From the NCBI GenBank assembly GCA_013298415.1, contig JAAFHN010000063.1:1-7468 (forward strand): a DNA stretch of 7,468 nucleotides, in the 5' to 3' direction. A model generated the notes under the pieces. That model was not told the origin of the DNA and did no database searches. It saw only the letters and a list, made by a program, of their open reading frames with translations. Made by a program: the position numbers and the translations under genes. Below are positions 1 to 5,924 of the stretch, piece by piece; position 1 is the first letter of the stretch, and the number at the start of each line of letters is the position of its first letter. The DNA is from Comamonadaceae bacterium (GTDB lineage: Bacteria; Pseudomonadota; Gammaproteobacteria; Burkholderiales; Burkholderiaceae_C).

Positions 1-25
1 GCGGGTGCGGGTGCGGGTGCGGGTG
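1..25. repeat. Hexanucleotide tandem repeat (gcgggt)n, four copies
   Basis: Four perfect copies of gcgggt, plus one extra base, stand at the left edge and may continue outside. On the minus strand they encode alternating Pro-Ala in the CLCA-like protein, presumably a flexible linker. The six-base unit keeps the frame if copies are gained or lost. Confidence 0.85.
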
Positions 26-2288
26 ACGCCAGAACACCGCGCGCTCCAGCCTCAAGTTCAAAGCTGATTTCAGCCACACGTGTGAGCAGCTCCACAGGCA
101 GTTCAAGGGCCACAGGGCCTTTGATCATCGACCCGAGGCTCGCTGTACGGGAAGAAGCATTGGTTCTGGCCGTCACGATGGCGGTGTATTCACCCGGAGG
201 AAGACGACCCGCCAATGAAACAGCGTAAGCGCCATCCCCCCCCTGCACGTCAGGGGCGCGTCCATCATCCTTCAAGACCAGCCCGCTCAGGCGGAGTTTG
301 CCCTGCTCGTCGTAAACGTCTGCGGTGACCTCTGCGCCCTTGATCCGCACATCTCCCCCCAAAGAGGCCAAGATGGCAGGCGCGGCAGGCGCGGCGGGCG
401 TTCCACCGGTGAGCTCTCCGGCGAGTTGGATGCGGGTCTCACCGGAGACCTCCACTGACAGCCCCTCACCCAGCGCTGCGCTGGCCGTCGCTCTGGCGAT
501 CCAGTTGCCCGAGCGGTTCGCGAAGCCAGCAGAAAGGGTGAAACTTGCAATCCCATCATCGGCGTCGATCTCGTAGCTGATCCCAGCAGGAAGCGCCCCC
601 GGGCGGTAGACCGTGCCATTGGGGCCAACGAGTGCAAAACTTAGCTTGTTCAGGTCTTTGGGGTCGAAACTGGTTTCGAACGACACATCGCCGTCGGTTG
701 CGCCACTTGCAACCCGAGTGCTCACCTCAAAGGTCCTATTGGCCGCCAACGCGGCCGACTCATCCAAATTCATGGGCGCGAAGGCGCGCGACTGGACCGT
801 TGCGGCGGCCCGTTGCGTGTCGCGAGACGCCTCAACCCCTGATTTTGCAGAGTTGTAACTGCCCCCGGTTTGGGCTGCGAGCGCGCTGAGGCTGATGGCA
901 GTGCCCGTGACGGATTGGCTCTTGGCAAGTTCTCGCTTTTGAGCGCGCGCGATGGTCGCAGCGGCTTCTGAAGGAGGGATGCTGCCCAAAGAGTTCATCG
1001 CAACGCGTGCTAGCCGAGCGGTGGTCGCGGCCTCTCGGGGCACTGACATGGTGGACGATGTCAGGAAGTGCACTGTGGCAGGGTCGCCTCCCCTGCGCGC
1101 ATCCGCGATCGCATTGAACGCAGAGGTGAACGCCTCAAGGGGTGAAAACGTCGCACTGGACGTGGGCGTCACCGAATCTAGAACAGTTTGCAGTGCAACT
1201 TTGCCAGCAGCATCCGCCGCGATCATCCTCGGCGCAGCTGCGCCGGGCTCTGCTGGCAAAGCCAAGATGGCGAACTGCGTGTCAGCCTTGGCCTTGGCCA
1301 CCAAACCCTTTGCGGCCTGGACCAACCAGCTCACGTGGTTTGCGTGAATGGTTCGGTCAATCACAACCACTTCGCGGAACATCGCATTGGGCGCGAAAAC
1401 GATATTCAACTTCGCGTCAAAGCCTGCGGTGGGACGTTGTAGCTGCAATCGGGTGGGGTCGATGCCCTGAAACGCCTCAAAAGCTGTACGACCGTAGGCC
1501 CGAGTGGCCTCCGGATCCTGGCTGATCGGACGTACAAGCACCTCCCAGGCGCTTCCACCTGCAAGGTTGGCACCGGTCGCGTAGACGCGCGCCTGAGCCG
1601 TTTGTCGTTTCGTGGGATCCGTATAGTCTGCCGGGGTAGACAAACTGCCGAACTGGAAGGGACTGTTTCCCATCAAAGTGTCTTTGGGCGTGTCATCCTG
1701 GCTAGGAGAGCCGGGTGCGTCGGGGTCCAAAGCTTTGCCTTGCTCGACATACTCGTCAAAGAGCCCGTACGTGTAGTGCACCAGCTCATGGGCAATGACG
1801 GTGGTGAAGTTGTCCATCGACTCCAGGCTGTTGGGAAACCCCAGATGATTGAAGCTGGTGCGGCCCGGCATGCCCCAGCCTGGGGCATGCGCTGAGCTGC
1901 GTCCGCCCACATTGAGTAAGCGAATATCCGCGTTGTTACCGAACTGGGCATTCCGATAGACATAAACCGTGCCCACACGGTGACGTCCTTCAGTCATCAA
2001 AAACGTTTTGCGTGCAACCAGTTGCATCACCTGTCGGATGTAGTCCCGATCCAGTGTGACTCCAGGGTCCATGAAATGTTTGGGCGGGTTGTCATAGTCC
2101 CAATCCACGTTGACCACATAGTCGACCGTGTTGACATCGGCGAGCTGTGACAGCGCCAGGTTTCCCGCATGGGCTGGGCTGATGAGCGGAAGCATCGGCG
2201 CAGGCAGCGCCACGCTGAGCGCAAGTACGGCTGCGGCGGTGCGGCGCAAGCCGAACTTTTGAAATCGATTGCGGTGCGTTGGCGTCAT
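1..2288 (-). CDS. Exported CLCA-like zinc metalloprotease with degenerate VWA domain (3' end outside window)
   Basis: The frame is open from ATG 2288 to the left edge (762 codons), so the C-terminus is missing. GGAG lies 8-12 bases before the ATG. Residues 1-41 look like a Sec signal peptide (basic N-terminus, hydrophobic core about 18-36, cleavage after AHA41). The protease motif HELVHYTYGLFDEY begins at H167 and fits HExxHxxxGxxDE, the pattern known for CLCA proteins; H167 and H171 would bind zinc and E168 would be catalytic. SAWEVL (246-251) resembles the STWEVI of animal CLCAs. Residues about 300-480 have a VWA fold pattern ending in LAAQTGGSY, but the MIDAS residues are replaced (D311-R-T-I-H; FLTSS at 408-412). 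Residues about 500-740 look like beta-sandwich domains, with DDGRAPDVQGGDGAY at 674-688. A Pro-Ala repeat follows. I see no cysteine, unlike animal CLCAs. The CLCA assignment is by motif order; the substrate is unknown. Confidence 0.8.
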   Translation of the reverse strand, partial: MTPTHRNRFQKFGLRRTAAAVLALSVALPAPMLPLISPAHAGNLALSQLADVNTVDYVVNVDWDYDNPPKHFMDPGVTLDRDYIRQVMQLVARKTFLMTEGRHRVGTVYVYRNAQFGNNADIRLLNVGGRSSAHAPGWGMPGRTSFNHLGFPNSLESMDNFTTVIAHELVHYTYGLFDEYVEQGKALDPDAPGSPSQDDTPKDTLMGNSPFQFGSLSTPADYTDPTKRQTAQARVYATGANLAGGSAWEVLVRPISQDPEATRAYGRTAFEAFQGIDPTRLQLQRPTAGFDAKLNIVFAPNAMFREVVVIDRTIHANHVSWLVQAAKGLVAKAKADTQFAILALPAEPGAAAPRMIAADAAGKVALQTVLDSVTPTSSATFSPLEAFTSAFNAIADARRGGDPATVHFLTSSTMSVPREAATTARLARVAMNSLGSIPPSEAAATIARAQKRELAKSQSVTGTAISLSALAAQTGGSYNSAKSGVEASRDTQRAAATVQSRAFAPMNLDESAALAANRTFEVSTRVASGATDGDVSFETSFDPKDLNKLSFALVGPNGTVYRPGALPAGISYEIDADDGIASFTLSAGFANRSGNWIARATASAALGEGLSVEVSGETRIQLAGELTGGTPAAPAAPAILASLGGDVRIKGAEVTADVYDEQGKLRLSGLVLKDDGRAPDVQGGDGAYAVSLAGRLPPGEYTAIVTARTNASSRTASLGSMIKGPVALELPVELLTRVAEISFELEAGARGVLASPAPAPAP
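1868..1890. repeat. Perfect interrupted palindrome inside the CLCA-like gene
   Basis: The arms GCATGCCCCAG (1868-1878) and CTGGGGCATGC (1880-1890) are perfect 11-base complements around a single central base. The element lies inside the metalloprotease coding region, about 80 bases upstream (in gene sense) of the HExxH codons, and encodes part of A-H-A-P-G-W-G-M-P-G. Whether it has a role beyond coding is unknown. Confidence 0.85.
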
Positions 2289-2293
2289 CTTCA

Positions 2294-2360
2294 AGGTCTC
2301 CGAAAAACAATAGAACGAGCAGCCCAAGTACGTCGTCGCAAATGGCATCGCTTCACTATA
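2294..2360 (-). promoter_or_regulatory. Possible promoter and ribosome binding site of the CLCA-like gene
   Basis: Read on the minus strand, TATAGT (complement of 2355-2360) is a good -10 candidate about 67 bases before the ATG. No convincing -35 box lies 16-18 bases upstream of it, so the promoter is weak or activator-dependent if real. GGAG around 2297-2300 supports translation from the ATG at 2288. Confidence 0.3.
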
Positions 2361-2497
2361 TGCCAGGCTTCCCCGACATGACCGAACAGCAATCGTCAAT
2401 CGACATCGGGACTGCCTGAGACACACCCAAAAAGCGACAGCGATGCCTCTCGCAGCGGAGCCAACTCGAGAAATGAAGACCTTTGGGTAGTTTTGCG

Positions 2498-2520
2498 CGC
2501 GCTCGTCTGAGACAAGCGCG
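2498..2520. repeat. Near-perfect dyad in the intergenic region
   Basis: The arms CGCGCTCGTCT (2498-2508) and AGACAAGCGCG (2510-2520) are complementary at 10 of 11 positions around one central base. As minus-strand RNA the single mismatch becomes a G-U pair. No T-tract follows on either strand, so it does not look like an intrinsic terminator. It could be an operator or part of a repeat element. Confidence 0.6.
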
Positions 2521-2581
2521 AACGCAGCCCTGAAGTCGCACTGCTTTCGCCGCAGCATCCGGCAAACCCAGAGGCGGCACA

Positions 2582-2599
2582 CGCGGGCCCTGCCCCGCG
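2582..2599. repeat. GC-rich inverted repeat (6-bp stem, 6-base loop)
   Basis: CGCGGG (2582-2587) pairs with CCCGCG (2594-2599) across a six-base loop. There is no T-tract beside it. In DNA this rich in GC such a stem can arise by chance, so its main interest is clustering with the dyad at 2498-2520. Confidence 0.4.
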
Positions 2600-2730
2600 C
2601 TCATTCGGGTGCCAGCCGTCGCGCCGCCTGTTCACCCGCCACTCGCCATCGCGCTGGGCGATTGGGTGAGCACCGAATCAGATTCAGGTACTGCCGACAC
2701 CTCCTGATCGCCATGCATCGCCATCAACAA

Positions 2731-2760
2731 AACGCTATCTGTTTCATAGCATTAAATGCA
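2731..2760. repeat. Short AT-rich dyad GCTAT-(N7)-ATAGC
   Basis: GCTAT (2734-2738) and ATAGC (2746-2750) form a 5-base inverted repeat with a 7-base spacer, followed by an AT-rich tail. It resembles small dispersed dyads that I recall from Comamonadaceae intergenic DNA, and a related sequence appears at 6879-6908 inside puuD. Family membership is inference. Confidence 0.4.
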
Positions 2761-2812
2761 ATGAATACCGGGACAGAGCATCAGTATCACTCAAAAACCC
2801 TCCTCGAAACCG

Positions 2813-2842
2813 CCAAATCACCCCAAATCACCCCAAAAACCC
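2813..2842. repeat. 10-bp tandem repeat upstream of the EI24 gene
   Basis: The unit ccaaatcacc occurs at 2813-2822 and 2823-2832, and a degenerate third copy (ccaaaaaccc) follows at 2833-2842. The 10-base period is about one helical turn and the array ends about 70 bases before the EI24 start codon, so a protein-binding role is possible but unproven. Confidence 0.5.
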
Positions 2843-2910
2843 TGCGCCTCCCTCCTTGTCTCCTGATCTCCTGTAAAAAGAGGCTGTCCGCCTAACCCCT
2901 AGGAACCCAA

Positions 2911-3789
2911 ATGAAACCCGTGATGGACGCACTTTGGCGCGCGCTGCTGTATTGCCTGCACCCGCGCGTGATCTTGCTGAGCTTGCTGCCGCTGCTCTTG
3001 CTGGGCGTGCTGGCCGCTGCTGCCGCCTACTTTGGCTGGGAGCCCGCACTCGCTGCCGTGCGCGATTGGCTGGATGCGAACGCGATGTGGACCACCGTGG
3101 TGCGCTGGCTCGAATGGCTCGGTTTTGCGGGCTTTAAAACGGTTGTTGCCCCGCTGCTGGTGCTGGCCATTGCCGTGCCACTGCTCGTGATGCTGTGCCT
3201 CTTGGTGGTGTCGGTGCTGATGACACCCGCCATCGTGCGCATGGTGGCTGCGCGGCGCTTTGATCTGCTCAAGCGCGAGCGCGGCGCGAATTTGGCGCTG
3301 CAAGCTTTGTGGGGCTTGGGGCACGCAGCGCTGGCCTTGATCGTGTTTGCAATCAGCCTGCCGCTGTGGCTGATTCCGCTCGTGGCCTTTTTGCTGCCGC
3401 CGCTCGTTTGGGGCTGGCTCACTTACCGCGTGCTCAGCTTCGACTGCCTGGCCGATCACGCGAGCAGTGCAGAGCGGCGCGAAGTATTCAAGCAACACCG
3501 CTTGCCCTTGCTCAGCATGGGCATCGTGAGCGGCTACTTGGGCATGGTGCCCGGCGTGCTGGGTTTGTCGAGCGTGATGGCGATTGCGCTGGCACCGATC
3601 TTCATTCCACTCGCGCTTTGGCTTTACACGCTGGTGTTTGCGTTTTCATCGGCGTGGTTTGCGCACTACTGCTTGAAGGCACTGGAGGATTTGCGCACCG
3701 CAAAACTGCCGCCCGCGCAGACGCCGCCGCCCGAGCCGCCCTTGATCGAATCTGCCACCTTTGCCAAACCTGAGTTCAACATGCCATGA
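2911..3789 (+). CDS. EI24/CysZ-like integral membrane protein
   Basis: This 292-residue protein looks like the EI24 domain family (PF07264), which includes the sulfate transporter CysZ; many Burkholderiales carry such a homologue of unknown role. Hydrophobic segments lie at about residues 20-42, 78-103, 136-172 (probably a hairpin pair) and 200-252 (two or more spans). A conserved-looking cytoplasmic stretch FDCLADHASSAERREVFKQ (177-195) precedes the last spans, as is usual in this group. The tail (about 267-277) is proline-rich. AGGA stands about 8-11 bases before the ATG, supporting the start. The stop codon overlaps the start of the following esterase gene (ATGA), so the two are translationally coupled. 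Without the cys context a sulfate transport role should not be assumed. Confidence 0.82.
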   Translation: MKPVMDALWRALLYCLHPRVILLSLLPLLLLGVLAAAAAYFGWEPALAAVRDWLDANAMWTTVVRWLEWLGFAGFKTVVAPLLVLAIAVPLLVMLCLLVVSVLMTPAIVRMVAARRFDLLKRERGANLALQALWGLGHAALALIVFAISLPLWLIPLVAFLLPPLVWGWLTYRVLSFDCLADHASSAERREVFKQHRLPLLSMGIVSGYLGMVPGVLGLSSVMAIALAPIFIPLALWLYTLVFAFSSAWFAHYCLKALEDLRTAKLPPAQTPPPEPPLIESATFAKPEFNMP

Positions 3790-5063
3790 CCAGCCGCCGC
3801 CAAGCCCTTGCACTGAGTGTCTGTGCAAGCGTTGCCATGATCGCTTGCGCCAGCGCCTCGCCGCCGCGCCAAGTGCAAATCAGCGTGCAAGTGCCTCCCA
3901 ACACGCCCACGCTCTACCTCGCAGGCAATTTGGAGAGCCTCGGGCCGTGGAAGGCCGATGGCATGGCCTTGCAAGGCACAGGCACCACGCGCACGGTGAC
4001 GCTTGCCGTGCCCCAAGGCCACACGCTGGAGTACAAATTCACCCTCGGCGCGTGGGATCGTGAAGCCCTCGGTCCATCAGGCATGGTGATGCCCAACTTG
4101 GTGCTCAAAGCCTCCGAGACCACGGCCGAGCACGTGCTGGCCGATTTCAAAAAAGACAGCATCGCCTACCTGCGCAATCCGGCGGGCAGCGGCATCTTAG
4201 GCCGCCTCGTGGTGTGGGAAGACGTGGCCAGCCCCTTGCTGCGGCAAAAGCGGCATGTCACCGTGTGGCTGCCGCCAGAGTACGACACTGCACCGAACCA
4301 GCGCTTCCAAGTCGTCTACACCCACGATGGCCAAAACCTCTTCGACCCGCGCATTGCCAACACTGGCATCGATTGGGGTGTGGATGAATCCGTGGTGCGC
4401 CTGCGCGCGACCAACAACATCGCGCCCAGCATCGCAGTCGGCCTGTGGAGCACGCCAGATCGGCGCTTGGAATACGCACCCGATGCGGTGATTGCAAGGC
4501 TGGACGCCGACACGCGGCAAAGCGTGCGGCGCGAGTTTGGCGGTGACTTGCTGGGTGACGCTTACCTGCGCTTCATCGCCAGCGAAATCAAGCCCCGAGT
4601 GGACGCGCAATTTCGCACCCGGCCTGAAGCCCAGCACACCACGCTCATGGGCGCGAGCATGGGCGGCTTGATCTCGCTCTACGGCATCACGCAGATGCCC
4701 GGGGTGTTTGGCCGCGCAGCAGCGCTCAGCGTGCATTGGCCTGCCAGCATCTCGCGCGAGCGGATTTTTGTGAACTCTGCCACGTGGCAGCCCATCATCA
4801 CGCAAGCATGGGCGGAGCAACTGCGGGCCTTGCCGAGTGGCATGGCATCCAAGCAAAAGCTCTGGGTCGATCGCGGCGGTGTGGAGCTGGATGCGCTCTA
4901 CGAGCCGTATCAGCGCGAGCTTGTACCCGTGCTGGAGCAAGCGGGCTACAAAAGCCAAGGCTCTTCGCCCAACTTTGCGCACCGCATCTACCCCAAGGCC
5001 AAGCACAACGAAGAAGCCTGGCGGGCTCGGCTCGATGAGGTGTTGGCCTTCGTGATGGCCTGA
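3786..5063 (+). CDS. Exported esterase with N-terminal CBM20-like domain (alpha/beta hydrolase fold)
   Basis: This 425-residue protein begins with a hydrophobic export signal; SRRQALAL (3-10) resembles a twin-arginine motif, and AMIAC (17-21) is a borderline lipobox, so it may be a lipoprotein. Residues about 28-110 resemble a CBM20 starch-binding domain (LYLAGNLESLGPW with W55; EYKFTLGAWDRE with W90). Residues about 135-425 form a putative esterase domain (PF00756 type), with YTHDGQNLFDP (178-188), nucleophile elbow G-A-S291-M-G-G, candidate acid D362 in LWVDRGG, and candidate catalytic H407 in KHNEEAW. The triad is therefore apparently complete. The likely activity is hydrolysis of a carboxylic ester, perhaps carbohydrate-linked; the substrate is not shown. 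The ATG overlaps the EI24 stop codon and lacks a clear ribosome binding site, consistent with translational coupling. Confidence 0.85.
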   Translation: MTSRRQALALSVCASVAMIACASASPPRQVQISVQVPPNTPTLYLAGNLESLGPWKADGMALQGTGTTRTVTLAVPQGHTLEYKFTLGAWDREALGPSGMVMPNLVLKASETTAEHVLADFKKDSIAYLRNPAGSGILGRLVVWEDVASPLLRQKRHVTVWLPPEYDTAPNQRFQVVYTHDGQNLFDPRIANTGIDWGVDESVVRLRATNNIAPSIAVGLWSTPDRRLEYAPDAVIARLDADTRQSVRREFGGDLLGDAYLRFIASEIKPRVDAQFRTRPEAQHTTLMGASMGGLISLYGITQMPGVFGRAAALSVHWPASISRERIFVNSATWQPIITQAWAEQLRALPSGMASKQKLWVDRGGVELDALYEPYQRELVPVLEQAGYKSQGSSPNFAHRIYPKAKHNEEAWRARLDEVLAFVMA

Positions 5064-5086
5064 GGCTCAGGCGCTGGCAGCGAGCC
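5064..5086. terminator. Weak inverted repeat between convergent genes
   Basis: GGCTC directly after the esterase stop (5064-5068) pairs with GAGCC (5082-5086) across 13 bases. It lies in the 28-base gap between the convergent esterase and toxin genes and could help end transcription both ways. The stem is short and has no T-tract, so this is a tentative call. Confidence 0.25.
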
Positions 5087-5091
5087 CCGCG

Positions 5092-5496
5092 TCAGGCAAA
5101 GGGGTTGACCACCACCAGCGATCCAAACTTCTGCCCCGCATTCAGGTCTTCCGACAACAGCTGGGTGGCTCCGCAGCGCTGCGCGGCGGCAATCACTGCG
5201 GCATCCCAATACGACACCTGGATCGTCCGGCTGAGTTGAATGGCTTGGTTGACCAAACTGGCATCGGTTTGAACGCTTGCGCGCGGCGAAAAGGTTTGCA
5301 CCAGTTTGGCAGCAGCCTCTGCGCTGATGGATGCCTTTTTAGGGTTCACCGCATTCACGTAGAACTCTTGCAGCACTTGCGCGGAGCAGTGCCAGTCCAT
5401 GCGCTTGATGATGTCAACGGCGATTTCCCGCTTACGGCTTTCTTCGGGCGCAGACGAGATGGCATGGAGCAAGACGTTGGTGTCCAAGAAACGCAT
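5092..5496 (-). CDS. vapC: VapC-type PIN-domain toxin (putative ribonuclease)
   Basis: This 134-residue PIN-domain protein has the length and motif order of VapC toxins, which are Mg-dependent endoribonucleases, usually cutting tRNA or rRNA. Acidic active-site candidates are D5 in FLDTN, E44 in VLQEFY, D98 in YWDAAVIAAA, and E116/D117 in LLSEDLN; all four acidic sites appear intact. I chose ATG 5496 because MRFLDTN is the usual beginning. A TTG at 5508 would add four residues and give a four-base overlap with the antitoxin stop, and cannot be excluded. From the ATG the gap to the antitoxin stop is 8 bases. The gene follows the antitoxin, the normal order for autoregulated pairs, and converges with the esterase gene. 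The target RNA cannot be inferred. Confidence 0.88.
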   Translation of the reverse strand: MRFLDTNVLLHAISSAPEESRKREIAVDIIKRMDWHCSAQVLQEFYVNAVNPKKASISAEAAAKLVQTFSPRASVQTDASLVNQAIQLSRTIQVSYWDAAVIAAAQRCGATQLLSEDLNAGQKFGSLVVVNPFA

Positions 5497-5504
5497 GGCG
5501 GACT

Positions 5505-5756
5505 TCAAGCGCCGCGCAGAGCGCTTCGGTCATTGGCCTCAGCCCTTGAAAGGCGCTGGGAGGCTGAAAACTGGCCGGTTGACGCGGCCCACTCCAGCAT
5601 TTGCGCCATGGCATCAGCTTCTGAGGCCGATTGCGCGGGCTTCAAACTCTGCAGGTATTCGCGCACCAGGGCGCTCACGCTCAAGCCCCGCTCAGCGGCC
5701 ACCACGCGGGCGGTGCGGTAGGTTGCGGGGTCAAGGGCCAAAGTGATGTTGCTCAT
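5505..5756 (-). CDS. vapB: VapB-type ribbon-helix-helix antitoxin
   Basis: This 83-residue protein starts with a ribbon-helix-helix pattern: a strand (SNITLALDP, 2-10), helix 1 (about 11-23), G24 turn, and helix 2 (SVSALVREYLQSL, 26-38). Residues 40-83 are polar and probably the flexible tail that wraps and inhibits the PIN toxin. It directly precedes that toxin gene, so binding and neutralising it, and repressing the shared promoter, are the expected roles. I prefer ATG 5756; a GTG at 5762 would add two residues. No Shine-Dalgarno sequence stands before either. A weak TTGCAC/GAAAAT pair with 17-base spacing would place transcription start about at the ATG, so a leaderless message is possible (inference). 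Confidence 0.83.
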   Translation of the reverse strand: MSNITLALDPATYRTARVVAAERGLSVSALVREYLQSLKPAQSASEADAMAQMLEWAASTGQFSASQRLSRAEANDRSALRGA

Positions 5757-5758
5757 GA

Positions 5759-5789
5759 GCACATTTTCACAGATTCACATTTTCTGTGC
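5759..5789. promoter_or_regulatory. Putative VapB operator: direct repeats within an inverted repeat
   Basis: The sequence cacattttc occurs twice (5760-5768 and 5776-5784), a 16-base period. GCACA (5759-5763) and TGTGC (5785-5789) frame the element as an inverted repeat. It abuts the antitoxin start codon, where RHH antitoxins typically bind paired sites for autoregulation. The repeats are seen directly; the operator role is inferred. Confidence 0.5.
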
Positions 5790-5842
5790 AAGCGCGGCCG
5801 CTACCGGGCGCTGCGTCCACTGCATACAATTTGCCCCAGGTC

Positions 5843-5855
5843 GCAGCGGCGCTGC
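5843..5855. repeat. 13-base palindrome upstream of puuD
   Basis: GCAGCG (5843-5848) and CGCTGC (5850-5855) are perfect complements around one base. The element lies 70-80 bases before the puuD start in the gap shared with the antitoxin gene. It may be a regulator site, but short GC palindromes are common by chance here, and I found no convincing promoter boxes near it. Confidence 0.3.
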
Positions 5856-5924
5856 ATCACAAAACCGCGACCGTTAATTGGCTCACAGTGCCCGCAGTGG
5901 TGAGCTGGTCAAAAAGGCATCCAG

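Larger units (their letters stand above)
2289..2910. other. Divergent intergenic region without a convincing gene
   Basis: These 622 bases separate the minus-strand CLCA-like gene from the plus-strand EI24 gene. Short open frames exist (minus about 2356-2635, plus 2662-2895), but they overlap each other, have low-complexity Arg/Ser/Cys-rich or patternless products, and show no family motif. The segment about 2395-2640 is GC-rich with strong dyads and contrasts with the more AT-rich 2700-2840. It may hold regulatory sites for both genes and perhaps a dispersed intergenic repeat. Confidence 0.6.

Noticed and set aside
2356..2635. Two overlapping minus-strand open frames of about 80 codons
   Set aside because: They overlap each other in different registers, are rich in Arg, Ser and Cys, have no ribosome binding site or family motif, and sit in GC-rich DNA where long open frames arise by chance.
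2843..2884. Promoter boxes (ttgtct and taaaaa) before the EI24 gene
   Set aside because: The spacing of about 12 bases is too short for a sigma-70 promoter, and no better pair was found nearby.
2662..2895. Plus-strand 77-codon open frame before the EI24 gene
   Set aside because: It spans the dyad and the 10-base tandem repeats, and its product has no domain-like pattern. It starts at a position without a ribosome binding site.
2899..3498. 199-codon minus-strand frame antisense to the EI24 gene
   Set aside because: The product is Gln/His-rich, as expected from the complement of a Leu-rich membrane protein; the plus-strand gene has clear transmembrane segments and family motifs.
4197..5006. 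269-codon minus-strand frame antisense to the esterase
   Set aside because: It is the complement of a convincing hydrolase with its catalytic motifs intact. The antisense product shows only composition-driven His/Arg richness.
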